This document shows positions 16,188 through 25,246 of a stretch of 64,000 nucleotides of DNA, in pieces. Both the position numbers and the translations under genes were made by a program. The DNA is from Kiloniella majae (GTDB taxonomy: Bacteria; Pseudomonadota; Alphaproteobacteria; Kiloniellales; Kiloniellaceae). The notes below the pieces were generated by a model that was given only the letters and a program-made list of their open reading frames with translations, was not told the origin of the DNA and did no database searches. Within the stretch, counting starts at the first letter, position 1. Each line of letters opens with the position of its first letter. The DNA is taken from NCBI RefSeq assembly GCF_002118315.1, contig NZ_MTSZ01000001.1, positions 1,116,001 to 1,180,000 on the forward strand, written 5' to 3'.

Positions 16188-16934
16188 TCAAGTAGATATA
16201 CTCTCCCGATAAAGACGGTTATAGTCGTTAGGTGTCATCCCACAGTTTTCTTTAAAATCGCGGATAAAGTGTGACTGATCACTGTATCCCAGATCATAAG
16301 CAATCGCACGCCAATCAGGATCCTGTTCTTTTGAAAGCATAACAGCTTCCAATGATCGATATCGGCATATGATCCATTTTAGACTTAACCCGATGTGTTT
16401 TTGAAACAATCGCTGTATCTGACGGGGTTCAACATCGAATTCATCTAAAACTTCCGTAACGGAGTTAAGCCGGTTCACACCCGAGAGTCTGCCCAAAACT
16501 TGATTTACCAACCGCATTTCTCTGGTAACTGACAGTGAAAGTTCAAAGAGATAATCATTAATTGCAACAACTATACTCTCAAAATCGCTGTCAAAGTTCA
16601 CTGCTGGAAAATGTCTTAAGGATATGTCGTCCCCACCTGATAAGAACATATACTGACTGGCTGGACGCAGCTTAATGCCAAAAACAGCTCCCTGTCCCGC
16701 TAGCTTGTATTCGAAAATCGTTCTTCTGATTTCTGATAATTTCCAGATACCACTGTCTTGTTCGATATAAATATCGGCTTTCGGTTCTGTTAGAATTTTC
16801 TGAACCTTATACTTGGCGTCGGGAACATCCCAGGTCACTTTCCAGAAATATTCAAATAGAGAAGACAGTTCATTCGGAACATCAAGTTTTTCAATTTTTT
16901 GATGTTCCAGGTTGTGAATAACTACATTGGCCAT
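16188..16934 (-). CDS. AraC-family transcriptional regulator
   Basis: 248 residues. The C-terminal double helix-turn-helix spans about 165-245, with DWRAIAYDLGYSDQSHFIRDF as the second recognition motif and GMTPNDYNR after it. The N-terminal half resembles the DUF6597-type cupin-like ligand domain. It is divergent from a 134-residue hypothetical gene with 108 bases between, and may control it. Confidence 0.85.
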   Translation of the reverse strand: MANVVIHNLEHQKIEKLDVPNELSSLFEYFWKVTWDVPDAKYKVQKILTEPKADIYIEQDSGIWKLSEIRRTIFEYKLAGQGAVFGIKLRPASQYMFLSGGDDISLRHFPAVNFDSDFESIVVAINDYLFELSLSVTREMRLVNQVLGRLSGVNRLNSVTEVLDEFDVEPRQIQRLFQKHIGLSLKWIICRYRSLEAVMLSKEQDPDWRAIAYDLGYSDQSHFIRDFKENCGMTPNDYNRLYRESIST

Positions 16935-17042
16935 AAGTTAATTTCTGTCGTTTGCATTCTATACTTCACAATCCCTTTTTGCTCATTATTTCACCCAAAG
17001 AGAAAATGTATTTCCAAACACTGAGCATCAAAAGGTACTTAC

Positions 17043-17447
17043 ATGACAAAGACTACGAAACTATCTGGCACGCTTAAAGTTCTTAAGTGGGATGAGCAGG
17101 ATATTGAAAACAATATGTCCCCTGTTCGCGTACAATATGAATTTCAAAGCACTGAAGAAGATGCAAGGCAAAGTTTCATCGGTGACGCGTGTTATAGCTT
17201 CTTTTACAAAGTCCGCTCTCCGGAAAATCCTTTGGCGTCCCATACCCTGTATAATGGTTTTCTATCACTAAGCGTTGAACTTGACGGGTGCGCCTCTCTC
17301 CTCACATTTAAGGACATAGGTGAGTTTAAAGACGGAACCGCCATCTCGAATTTAACCTCGATTGAAAACAACCAATATAAAGCCCATGGCAGTTACACAG
17401 CCTCCCCTTCACAAAGTGAATTCACCCTTGTAGTTGAGCCCATATAG
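17043..17447 (+). CDS. Hypothetical protein, possibly DUF3224-like
   Basis: 134 residues, no signal peptide or membrane segment, predicted mostly beta. The ends (LSGTLKVLKWDEQDI; GSYTASPSQSEFTLVV) loosely resemble DUF3224 barrel proteins, but the middle does not match clearly, so I leave it unnamed. It is divergent from the AraC regulator and ends about 30 bases before the convergent LysR gene. Confidence 0.65.
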   Translation: MTKTTKLSGTLKVLKWDEQDIENNMSPVRVQYEFQSTEEDARQSFIGDACYSFFYKVRSPENPLASHTLYNGFLSLSVELDGCASLLTFKDIGEFKDGTAISNLTSIENNQYKAHGSYTASPSQSEFTLVVEPI

Positions 17448-17480
17448 TTGAGAAGACATAATTTTATAAACACTATGTAG

Positions 17481-18392
17481 CTACTCTTCCTTTGGTAATG
17501 TCACCTGATTATGCCCAAACCAATGCGCGAGATGATCAATCAAAAGGCGAACACGGCGGGGCTGGATTGCGCCGTCGGGGTAAACAATCTGAAGCCCTGC
17601 CGGAACTGCTGCAAATTCTTCCAAAACAGGTACCAAAGCACCTGTTTTGAGATCATCTTGAATATCCCAGATAGATTTCAACGCAAGGCCGTATCCGGCA
17701 CGACACCAGATCCTGACCAGATGCCCGTCATTCACCGTACGGTTGCCACGGACAAAATACTTCTTTTCCCGCCCCTCCACGGCAAAACGCCATGCGTGAT
17801 CTACCTGATTACCAAACCTCATTAAAATACAGTTGTGATGTATCAGATCTCCCGGATGGCCCGGAGTGCCATTTTTCTTGAGATAATCAGGCGACGCACA
17901 GACCACACGCCTGTTATCCCCCAGCTTTTTTATGCGCAAAGAGCTATCGGCCAGAACCCCGAGACGCAAAGCAAAATCAAGCCCTTGTCCAACCAGATCA
18001 ACATATCCATCTGTCAGGGTCAGATTGATACTTATTTCAGGATGCCGTTCCATAAAGCTGTCCAGCAAAGGGACAATCCGATTGTACCCCAGATCAATCG
18101 GGGCACTGATATGAATGGTTCCCGAAATCTTTTCCACACCAAGCTTGATGCGGGATTGCACCTCGTCAGCTTCAGCCAGAATACGCCGGGCACCAGACAC
18201 AAGTTCACGCCCTTCATCCGTCAGACTGATCGAGCGGGTCGTCCGGGTCAAAAGGCTTGCTCCATAATAAGCTTCCAGCGCAGCAAGACGCTCAGAAACA
18301 CTTGCCGGTGACAGGCCAAGTTCTCGCCCGGCAGCCGCCATTCCGCCCTTTTCCACAATACGCAAAAACAGCGTCAGATTATCCAGATCCAT
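17481..18392 (-). CDS. LysR-family transcriptional regulator
   Basis: 303 residues. The N-terminal winged helix is standard (LTLFLRIVEKGGMAAAGREL, SPASVSERLAALEAYYGASL), followed by a substrate-binding domain with FALRLG and GYGLALKSIWDI. It resembles the YafC/DmlR-like subgroup. It is divergent from the VOC - OYE - cupin - MDR operon across a 114-base gap containing nested inverted repeats, so it is the probable local regulator. Confidence 0.9.
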   Translation of the reverse strand: MDLDNLTLFLRIVEKGGMAAAGRELGLSPASVSERLAALEAYYGASLLTRTTRSISLTDEGRELVSGARRILAEADEVQSRIKLGVEKISGTIHISAPIDLGYNRIVPLLDSFMERHPEISINLTLTDGYVDLVGQGLDFALRLGVLADSSLRIKKLGDNRRVVCASPDYLKKNGTPGHPGDLIHHNCILMRFGNQVDHAWRFAVEGREKKYFVRGNRTVNDGHLVRIWCRAGYGLALKSIWDIQDDLKTGALVPVLEEFAAVPAGLQIVYPDGAIQPRRVRLLIDHLAHWFGHNQVTLPKEE

Positions 18393-18451
18393 AATATCCG
18401 GGCCTTATCAATTATTCGGATTTTCCAAAATATCATTTCGAATTTTGCCCA

Positions 18452-18486
18452 ATTATCAGACGCCATAGCAAGTGCTATCTGATAAT
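18452..18486. promoter_or_regulatory. Nested inverted repeats, probable LysR operator
   Basis: Outer arms ATTATCAG (18452-18459) and CTGATAAT (18479-18486) enclose inner arms ATAGCA (18465-18470) and TGCTAT (18473-18478). The inner part fits a T-N11-A LysR box. It lies 20-55 bases before the VOC gene start. Confidence 0.6.
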
Positions 18487-18506
18487 CACGAAAGGAGAAG
18501 CCCCTT

Positions 18507-18905
18507 ATGCAACTTGATCATGTAACCATACGCACCCGGAATCTTGCGGTCACACGTGACTTCTTTCTCAGTATTTTTGATTTGGAAGAACGCGAGCGTC
18601 CCCAGACCATTAAACGCATTCCCGGTCACTGGCTCTATTCAGATGATCGCCCAATCGTGCATCTGATCGGATCACATGGTCACGGTATCGACTGCGCCGC
18701 AGAAGCCTTTGATCACGTCGCCTTTCGATTACACGGTTACCAGAAATTCAAGGAAAAGCTCCATACATTAGGTATCCGCTACACCTGTATGGATCTTCCT
18801 GAAATAGAAGAACGGCGGCTTTTCTTTCGCACGCCCTGTGGCCCTCTTCTGGAAGCAGTATTCGCCGCTTCTGCTCACGACTGTACTGACGCCAAATTCA
18901 AATGA
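18507..18905 (+). CDS. VOC-family (glyoxalase-like) protein
   Basis: 132 residues with the typical opening MQLDHVTIRTRNLAVTRDFF and the second half-motif AEAFDHVAFRLHG. Likely metal ligands are His5, His in FDHVAF and the Glu in GPLLEAVF. VOC proteins act as lyases, isomerases or dioxygenases on small electrophiles. AAAGGAG lies ten bases upstream. It opens the operon with the old yellow enzyme. Confidence 0.85.
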   Translation: MQLDHVTIRTRNLAVTRDFFLSIFDLEERERPQTIKRIPGHWLYSDDRPIVHLIGSHGHGIDCAAEAFDHVAFRLHGYQKFKEKLHTLGIRYTCMDLPEIEERRLFFRTPCGPLLEAVFAASAHDCTDAKFK

Positions 18906-18922
18906 CATTAAGGATATCCCCT

Positions 18923-20026
18923 ATGACCAGCTCTCTCTTCCAACCTCTCTCACTTGGCCCGACAGATCTACCGAACCGAATTGCCATGTCGCCGATGACC
19001 CGCGCCCGGACAACACAGCCCGGCAACATTCCAAATTTACACATGGCAGAATATTATGCCCAAAGAGTCTCTGCAGGACTGATTATCAGTGAAGCAACCC
19101 AGATCTCTCAGCAGGGTCAGGGATACTCCTTCACCCCCGGTATTTTCTCAGATGACCATATAGATGGCTGGAAACTTGTGACCAATGCCGTTCATAAAAA
19201 AGACGGACGTATCTTCCTGCAGCTATGGCACGTCGGGCGTATGAGCCACGAAAGCTTTCATGCCGATGGCAAACCCGTCGCCCCTTCGGCCTTGTCTCCT
19301 GATGCTCAGGTATGGGTTGTTGACCCGGCCACTGGCGAGGGAAACATGGTTGATTGCCCCATCCCCCGTGCATTGGAAAAGCATGAGATCACAGCCATCA
19401 TCAACGACTTCCGACAAGCCGCAGCCAATGCAATTACCGCAGGTTTCGACGGCGTCGAAATTCACGGTGCCAACGGATATTTGATTGACCAGTTTCTGCG
19501 CCGCTCGTCAAATCAGCGAACAGATGAATACGGTGGATCACAGGAAAATCGCATTCGCTTTCTCGTCGAAGTCGCCGAAGCTATCGCCGATGAAATAGGT
19601 GCTGATCGTACAGGCATCCGATTGTCCCCCTATATCACCCAGCGAAATATGGCTGATGAGGAAATTATTGATGTCATTCTCAAATCTGCGAAAGAACTCA
19701 ATCGTATCGGCCTAACCTATATCCATCTGTCCGAAGCAGATTGGGATGATGCCCCGCAGGTGCCAGACCAGTTTCGCCACGACTTGCGCGCACTCTATTC
19801 CGGTAAAATTATCGTCGCAGGAAAATACACCAAAGAACGCGGCGAACAGATTATTTCGGATGGTCTGGCAGATATCATCGCCTATGGACGCCCTTTTATT
19901 GCCAATCCGGATTTACCTCATCGTTTTGCCAACAACTTGCCGCTCGCGGATTTTGACGGCGGCACACTCTTTGGCGGCACAGAAAAAGGATATAGCGATT
20001 ACCCGGCTTGGAAAGAGGCATCATGA
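18923..20026 (+). CDS. Alkene reductase, old yellow enzyme family
   Basis: About 367 residues, flavin-dependent TIM barrel. The N-terminal FMN loop (NRIAMSPMTRARTTQPGN), the substrate-anion-binding His/Asn pair in EIHGANGYLIDQFL and the RSSNQRTDEYGG loop are intact. It reduces activated C=C bonds of enones, maleimides or nitro compounds with NAD(P)H (NemA-like). The ATG at 18923 has AAGGA upstream; the frame starts earlier at 18902 without a good site. Its stop overlaps the cupin start (ATGA). Confidence 0.92.
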   Translation: MTSSLFQPLSLGPTDLPNRIAMSPMTRARTTQPGNIPNLHMAEYYAQRVSAGLIISEATQISQQGQGYSFTPGIFSDDHIDGWKLVTNAVHKKDGRIFLQLWHVGRMSHESFHADGKPVAPSALSPDAQVWVVDPATGEGNMVDCPIPRALEKHEITAIINDFRQAAANAITAGFDGVEIHGANGYLIDQFLRRSSNQRTDEYGGSQENRIRFLVEVAEAIADEIGADRTGIRLSPYITQRNMADEEIIDVILKSAKELNRIGLTYIHLSEADWDDAPQVPDQFRHDLRALYSGKIIVAGKYTKERGEQIISDGLADIIAYGRPFIANPDLPHRFANNLPLADFDGGTLFGGTEKGYSDYPAWKEAS

Positions 20027-20394
20027 GTCTATCCACAGAAGAAATTCTGGCAGGTTGGCAGAATGATAACATCGGTACCGAACGTGTTCTCGCCACGGGT
20101 GATATGAGCATTTGGCATCTACGATTAGATCCCGGAGCAACCATAAAACCCCATCGTCACGACCATCCTTATTTTTGGACGGTCCTGACACATGGCACAG
20201 GACTATCACGGTTTGATGACGGTCGGGAAGTTGCCATTAGCTATCAAGCCGGAGATACCCAGCATTTCCCTGATCTCACCCCAGAAACCGGATTTGTGCA
20301 CGATCTGACGAATAGCGGCGACACGCCACTGGTTTTTGTCACGGTTGAGTTTAATTCCACCGTTGATCCCAGCCTTTACCAAAAGCCAACTTGA
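20023..20394 (+). CDS. Cupin-domain protein
   Basis: 123 residues in one small beta barrel. Likely metal ligands are in KPHRHDHPYFWTV (His residues near 43-48) and FVHDLTNSGD. The start ATG overlaps the reductase stop, and GAGG is upstream, so translation is coupled. The exact reaction is unknown; in this operon it may act on the same reactive carbonyl or quinone substrates. Confidence 0.85.
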   Translation: MSLSTEEILAGWQNDNIGTERVLATGDMSIWHLRLDPGATIKPHRHDHPYFWTVLTHGTGLSRFDDGREVAISYQAGDTQHFPDLTPETGFVHDLTNSGDTPLVFVTVEFNSTVDPSLYQKPT

Positions 20395-20457
20395 ATCTCA
20401 AGAAAGTCGGACCCCTCAGTACGATCAAGAACACCTGACATGAAAAGGAAACGCAAA

Positions 20458-21468
20458 ATGAAAGCTGTTGCTTTAACCCATTACCTTCCCATCGAAAATC
20501 CAAATTCATTCTTTGATGCAGAGCTTGAAAAACCAACACCAGCGGGTCGGGATATCCTTGTCTCAGTCAAGGCCGTTGCCGTTAACCCCGTTGATACCAA
20601 AGTCCGCGCCCCCAAGGACACCGTCGAAGACACCCCGCGTGTCATTGGCTATGACGCCAGTGGTGTCGTTGAAGCCGTTGGCGAAGACGTTACATTGTTC
20701 AAGGTCGGTGACGAGGTTTATTACGCTGGGGATATTACCAGATCAGGCACCAATGCCGAATTTCAGCTGGTTGATGAACGCATTGTCGGACACAAACCCA
20801 AATCTTTGTCCCATGCCCAAGCTGCCGCCCTTCCCCTAACCACTATCACCGCCTATGAAGCATTCTTTGATCGCCTGTCTATTGATCCCAATGGCGCAAA
20901 CAAAGATGAGAGCATTCTCATCATTGGTGCAGGGGGTGGGGTTGGCTCTATCGGTATTCAGCTTGCCAAACGCGCAGGCCTGAAAGTGATCGCAACGGCC
21001 TCTCGCCCGGAAACCACATCGTGGGTCAAAGAGCTTGGCGCTGATTACATCGTTAATCACCGCGAAGATATAGTTTCACAAGTTCGTGCACTTGGCATAC
21101 AGCATGTGGATCATATTGCCATCTTCAACGACATGCGCCATTGGGAAACAGCCGTCGAGCTAATTCGTCCCCAAGGCGGCATTGTCACCATTGATGATAC
21201 GGATCAGCCAATGCCCATGGCCGGCATGAAAATGAAGGCTGCCAGCCTGCACTGGGAATTCATGTTCGCTCGTGCCATGCACAATACCCCCGACATGATT
21301 GAACAACACAAACTCCTGAGCCGTGTTGCCAAAGAAATTGATGCCGGACATATCCGGACAACAGTTTCTGATATTCTCTCTCCCATTAACGCCGAGAATA
21401 TCAAAAAAAGCCACGCCTTGATTGAGGCGGGCAATGTGAAGGGAAAAATTGTGCTGGAAGGCTTCTAA
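20458..21468 (+). CDS. MDR-family zinc-independent quinone oxidoreductase
   Basis: About 336 residues. The GroES-like N-domain (VKAVAVNPVDTKVRA) and the NADP Rossmann motif IIGAGGGVGSIGIQLAKRAG are clear. The structural zinc Cys cluster is lacking, as in QOR/ZTA1-type enzymes that reduce quinones or enones. The ATG at 20458 follows AAAGGAAA. It is the last gene of the LysR-linked operon, followed by a terminator. Together with the OYE and VOC proteins it suggests defence against electrophiles (inference). Confidence 0.92.
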   Translation: MKAVALTHYLPIENPNSFFDAELEKPTPAGRDILVSVKAVAVNPVDTKVRAPKDTVEDTPRVIGYDASGVVEAVGEDVTLFKVGDEVYYAGDITRSGTNAEFQLVDERIVGHKPKSLSHAQAAALPLTTITAYEAFFDRLSIDPNGANKDESILIIGAGGGVGSIGIQLAKRAGLKVIATASRPETTSWVKELGADYIVNHREDIVSQVRALGIQHVDHIAIFNDMRHWETAVELIRPQGGIVTIDDTDQPMPMAGMKMKAASLHWEFMFARAMHNTPDMIEQHKLLSRVAKEIDAGHIRTTVSDILSPINAENIKKSHALIEAGNVKGKIVLEGF

Positions 21469-21498
21469 CCACAATAACTGATGTTTGACCTGCCTCTA

Positions 21499-21533
21499 AC
21501 GGCTCGCTCTTAATAAGGGTGAGTCGTCTTTTT
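21499..21533 (+). terminator. Intrinsic terminator after the MDR gene
   Basis: Stem ACGGCTCGCTCTT / AAGGGTGAGTCGT, about 13 pairs including G-U wobbles, loop AAT, followed by CTTTTT. Confidence 0.8.
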
Positions 21534-21600
21534 CACGTCAAACAAATCGTTATTTTATGAAGATTTTGCGCAACCAAGGGATAACTTTCTTGAAATCTCA

Positions 21601-21834
21601 CTATTCAGTAATTTCATAGGAAAAAACATCCCCCAGCGAACAGCCAAACACATGGGCGATCTGAAAAGCCAGCTCTAGCGACGGAGAGTATTTCGCCTTT
21701 TCAATCGCCACAATCGTCTGTCGGGAAACACCCGTTTTTTCCGCCAATTCCTTTTGCGTCATCTCATCGTGATCAAACCGCAATCGACGAATATTGTTGG
21801 TAATCTGACCCTTCGCCGTACCCTTTTTAACCAT
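21601..21834 (-). CDS. Small XRE-family regulator
   Basis: 77 residues, essentially one helix-turn-helix ([36 protein letters not shown]) with the C-terminal GDVFSYE often seen in regulators paired with small membrane proteins. The ATG at 21834 is 1 base past the stop of the membrane protein gene, with GGGGGAA upstream, so the pair is co-translated. It is a likely autorepressor acting at the palindrome 22373-22390. Confidence 0.88.
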   Translation of the reverse strand: MVKKGTAKGQITNNIRRLRFDHDEMTQKELAEKTGVSRQTIVAIEKAKYSPSLELAFQIAHVFGCSLGDVFSYEITE

Positions 21835-21835
21835 T

Positions 21836-22285
21836 TTAGATTCCCCCGCGATAGAGGAACAACTTGACGAGATCACCGATAACGTTGGCGATAAACATGA
21901 AAAAAATGATTAACAGAAAAACCAGTGAAGGCGCGAGAACATCCAGCGCCAAGACCCCCATGGACACCATAAAACCGAAACTGAAAACCAACAGGATGAT
22001 CTGCATGGACTTGAGATCGAACAACTTGTCCCGCTCATCATTCATCATGGGTTCATAGTCCTTGGTGATGATCGAATGGATAATAGTAAAGAGGATATGC
22101 ACCACAATACTGACCACAATGCCGCCGCCCACAAGAATAAAGAAGCTCTTCCCGATCAAACGATACCCATCAGGCCCATTCATCGCCCCGCCCTGATAGA
22201 GGCCGAACATATAAAAGCCAAATACCCCGAACATAATCAATGTGGTTATAAGGGAAACACCCACTCTTCTTTCTTGTTGAGACAT
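21836..22285 (-). CDS. Membrane protein paired with XRE regulator
   Basis: About 149 residues with four transmembrane helices (near 10-27, 41-65, 92-112 and 118-140) and the charged loop [19 protein letters not shown] between the second and third. This pattern is shared by the DUF2178-like proteins found upstream of small XRE genes. Function unknown. I prefer the ATG at 22285 (MSQQERR) over the open frame to 22399, which would run into the operator-like palindrome. Confidence 0.8.
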   Translation of the reverse strand: MSQQERRVGVSLITTLIMFGVFGFYMFGLYQGGAMNGPDGYRLIGKSFFILVGGGIVVSIVVHILFTIIHSIITKDYEPMMNDERDKLFDLKSMQIILLVFSFGFMVSMGVLALDVLAPSLVFLLIIFFMFIANVIGDLVKLFLYRGGI

Positions 22286-22372
22286 CGCCGTTATCTTTCT
22301 GTCATCTCGCTTAATTATTACTACATGATGTGTCTTGTATTTCCGACACAATGTTAAACAAATCAAACTCTG

Positions 22373-22390
22373 AGTCAAATATATTTGACT
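22373..22390. promoter_or_regulatory. 18-bp perfect palindrome in divergent promoter region
   Basis: AGTCAAATATATTTGACT is perfectly symmetric. It sits 88 bases upstream of the membrane protein/XRE pair and 100 bases upstream of the divergent methyltransferase. Probable operator of the small XRE protein. Confidence 0.6.
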
Positions 22391-22490
22391 ACATTTCAAA
22401 ATGAAGTCACAGTACGAGCATCTTCATTGAAGACCCTTTTAAAGTACCGCAGCCAACTAAATCATTAATCGAGCAAATAGAGAAATAAAC

Positions 22491-23138
22491 ATGACAACAT
22501 CAAAAGAACCATCACAACCAGAAGCTTCCTCCGCAAAATTCTGGAACAAAATGGCAGATCGCTATTCAAAATCCCCCGTATCCAATCAAGCTGCCTATGA
22601 AAAGAAGCTAGAGATCACGCAGAGTTACTTCACACCAGACATGGAAGTTCTGGAACTTGGCTGCGGTACAGGTACAACGGCCCTTATTCATGCCCCCTTT
22701 GTAAAACATATCCGCGCTATTGATATTTCGGAAAAGATGCTGGAAATCGCAAGAGATAAAGCGGAGAAACAGAGCGTCGAAAACGTCTCCTTTGATCAAG
22801 CAGCCATTGATACCTTCACTGCCGCCGACCAATCCTATGATATCATCATGACACACAGCGTGCTCCACCTGCTCGACGATAAAGAAGCCGCTATCGCCAA
22901 CATCTATAAAATGCTCAAACCCAGCGGCTATTTTATCAGCAGCACCGTCTGCCTGACCGGGATCATGAGATTCCTGCAACTGATCCTGCCCATCGGTAGG
23001 CTTTTGGGATTTATGCCACTGGTAAAATTCTTTTCAGCCAAACACCTGGAAAAATGCATCACCAATGCAGGGTTTGAAATCATCAGTTCCTGGGAACCGA
23101 AAAAGAGCCATTCAGCGTTTATTGTGGCGAAGAAATAG
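22491..23138 (+). CDS. Class I SAM-dependent methyltransferase
   Basis: 215 residues. Motif I is VLELGCGTGTTALIHA at about residues 54-69, then IDISEKMLEIAR and the post-II segment YDIIMTHSVLHLL. The C-terminal half has a hydrophobic stretch (MRFLQLILPIGRLLGFMPLV) suggesting a membrane-associated or lipid-like substrate. Substrate unknown. It stands alone in front of the AT-rich region. Confidence 0.9.
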   Translation: MTTSKEPSQPEASSAKFWNKMADRYSKSPVSNQAAYEKKLEITQSYFTPDMEVLELGCGTGTTALIHAPFVKHIRAIDISEKMLEIARDKAEKQSVENVSFDQAAIDTFTAADQSYDIIMTHSVLHLLDDKEAAIANIYKMLKPSGYFISSTVCLTGIMRFLQLILPIGRLLGFMPLVKFFSAKHLEKCITNAGFEIISSWEPKKSHSAFIVAKK

Positions 23139-23290
23139 GTACGCCTAATTACAAAAAAGAGTCAACAAAAACAATACAACCTATTCAACAACAGACAAAA
23201 TAAATAACATCCTAAAAGTGTTGCCTTATTCATAGATTACTCTAGAGTTTACCTAACAAAATCCTTAAATTAACTCAACAAGGTTCTCTC

Positions 23291-24715
23291 GTGTTCGGAA
23301 ACAATAGAGTACACAAAATTGGTATTTTCAATCAGCTTATTTTGAAAATTTTACTGAGAGTATCATTAATAATTATTATTTGTTTTTTTGTGGGTTTTGC
23401 AGCAGCTACAACAAGTTATATCCATGACATAGCTCTTTTTAAAGATCTAAAAAGCATTCAAAATGACACAGAAACAATAATCAAGGATCTATCAGGAACA
23501 ATCTCAATACAAAATGGGGACATTTCTGAATTACAAAATGCCATTTACTCTGCACGAACAAAATTACATTATTATAAACTACACGATTCATCCAATACCG
23601 CTGTATGTAGAAAAGGTCTATGTAAAAAAAATCTCCAAAAGTTAATTAAAGACCTAGAATTCACAGCAAAAGAAATAACTAGATACAGAAAAAATAATAT
23701 TACCAAAATAACAAAACTAGAAGTGGACATTAAAAAATTAATCACGAAGACATCTACAATAGAAAAAGAGTATAATACCACACTAAACACAATATATATG
23801 AACATCAAAGAAATTTTCATTTGGATTGGTATCTGGCCAGTATTTTTTACGCTCCTTAGTACTTTTATTTTTTACATATTATCTCAAGAAGAAGTTAGAA
23901 AGTTATTTTCTGACTTGAGCCTAACGAAGGTAGGAATTGCAACTCCATTCTTTCAAGCAGAACTGACTTATGATGCAGCAAAAAGGAAAATTAATCATGC
24001 AAAAGAAGTCATAGAAAAAGAAACAAACTTACAATATAAAAATGCAATTGCTTCAGTAGATTTAAATAACGAATTTCATCTACTTTGTTACAAAATTTGG
24101 GAAACAATTCTACCTGAACATAATAAATTAAGTTCTCAAAAACCACTCGAGTTTCAGGCAACACTTCATGTTCCTGGCTTTCTTGAAACAGATGGTGAAC
24201 ACGAAGATTTAGTTCAAGCAATCGAATATGTAAAAATATCTAATAACAGGGATTATGTCTTAAGTAGTGAAGGGAAAGCTGGTAGGAGATTTTCTGTTCG
24301 CTATGGAATAATTGGCAAAGCATGGCGGTTAAGGGCTGCGATTTATAACCATGAAGTAAAAGGAAAACTCCCAATCCAATTAATTCGCCATTGGGGATTA
24401 TTAAAAAAAGAAGCTGATAATCAAAGTGATAGCTCCAGCTCTACTGGTTCATTATTAGCATTAATCATCCCACAAAAATATGACCACAAAATTGTGGATA
24501 ATACATTTCAACACAACCCTATTGGGATAATTTTTATTACTGCCGATTACAAAAATGCTTTTGGTAATCCTGAGGGGCTAAACAGTCAAAACATTCAATA
24601 TCCAGGTGACATTTTAGCAAAACAGTATCAAGAACAAATCATAACTCTCGAACAATTTAAGAATCTTCAAGAAAAGATTATATCATTGCAAAAACAAATG
24701 AACCATCATGATTAA
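23291..24715 (+). CDS. Membrane-anchored GAF-like sensor protein (orphan, AT-rich)
   Basis: 474 residues starting with GTG, with AAGG upstream. Residues about 15-42 and 168-195 are transmembrane helices; between them is a Lys-rich, predicted coiled-coil segment that should be outside the membrane and has a Cys pair (VCRKGLCKK). Residues about 215-430 look like a GAF fold: QATLHVPGF, AGRRFSVRYGIIGKAWR, LIRHWGLLKKEA and HNPIGIIFITADYK are in the expected order. The last 30 residues are a short coiled coil. No kinase, cyclase or DNA-binding output domain is present. Base composition is clearly more AT-rich than the flanking genes, suggesting transfer. The GAF call is by motif order only. Confidence 0.65.
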   Translation: MFGNNRVHKIGIFNQLILKILLRVSLIIIICFFVGFAAATTSYIHDIALFKDLKSIQNDTETIIKDLSGTISIQNGDISELQNAIYSARTKLHYYKLHDSSNTAVCRKGLCKKNLQKLIKDLEFTAKEITRYRKNNITKITKLEVDIKKLITKTSTIEKEYNTTLNTIYMNIKEIFIWIGIWPVFFTLLSTFIFYILSQEEVRKLFSDLSLTKVGIATPFFQAELTYDAAKRKINHAKEVIEKETNLQYKNAIASVDLNNEFHLLCYKIWETILPEHNKLSSQKPLEFQATLHVPGFLETDGEHEDLVQAIEYVKISNNRDYVLSSEGKAGRRFSVRYGIIGKAWRLRAAIYNHEVKGKLPIQLIRHWGLLKKEADNQSDSSSSTGSLLALIIPQKYDHKIVDNTFQHNPIGIIFITADYKNAFGNPEGLNSQNIQYPGDILAKQYQEQIITLEQFKNLQEKIISLQKQMNHHD

Positions 24716-24766
24716 TGAGACAAATATTCGCTAAACACACTTACTATGGCTTGATCTTCAAGAGAA

Positions 24767-25246
24767 TTAGTTTTGAGGACAAACGTTAACATCCTCAAGT
24801 GAACAACTCAAAATATCTTCGGAAGACCCTGTTTTATATTTATTTGACAAAGTATCAATAGTTGTAAAATTTCCGTATTTTTTAAGATAATTTTTTGTTC
24901 CAATATTGCTGGTTTCAACTGTAACAATAGCCTTATCAACAGAGTTTTTTAACCATCTCTTTTTTAAGTGATTCATCAAAACGAAACCAACTCCGCAGTT
25001 CCTTTTATCTGCCCTCACTTTCAAAGTTGATAGCTTGACTTCTCTTACTCCTTTAGGTGTCTCAATTCCTAAGCCGACCAAATCCCCAGCAGCAAATAAG
25101 CCAACACCATAAGCTTTTCGGAGCAAAATATCGTTGAATTTCTCGTCAAGCCACTCAAAACCGCATGGATATACAGTGTTGATATCATTTAACAAAGAAA
25201 AGACCTGCCTTCTATCAAAAGAGCGTAATTCACGAATACATTGCAT
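24767..25246 (-). CDS. GNAT-like acetyltransferase (AT-rich)
   Basis: About 159 residues. VKLSTLKVRADKRNCGVGFVLMNHL matches GNAT motif A with the CGVG turn, and TVETSNIGTKNYLKKYGNF fits motif B. The composition is AT-rich like the neighbouring membrane gene. The ATG at 25246 (MQCIREL) is chosen; a GTG at 25288 would add 14 residues. Neither has a clear ribosome site. Acceptor unknown. Confidence 0.7.
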   Translation of the reverse strand: MQCIRELRSFDRRQVFSLLNDINTVYPCGFEWLDEKFNDILLRKAYGVGLFAAGDLVGLGIETPKGVREVKLSTLKVRADKRNCGVGFVLMNHLKKRWLKNSVDKAIVTVETSNIGTKNYLKKYGNFTTIDTLSNKYKTGSSEDILSCSLEDVNVCPQN

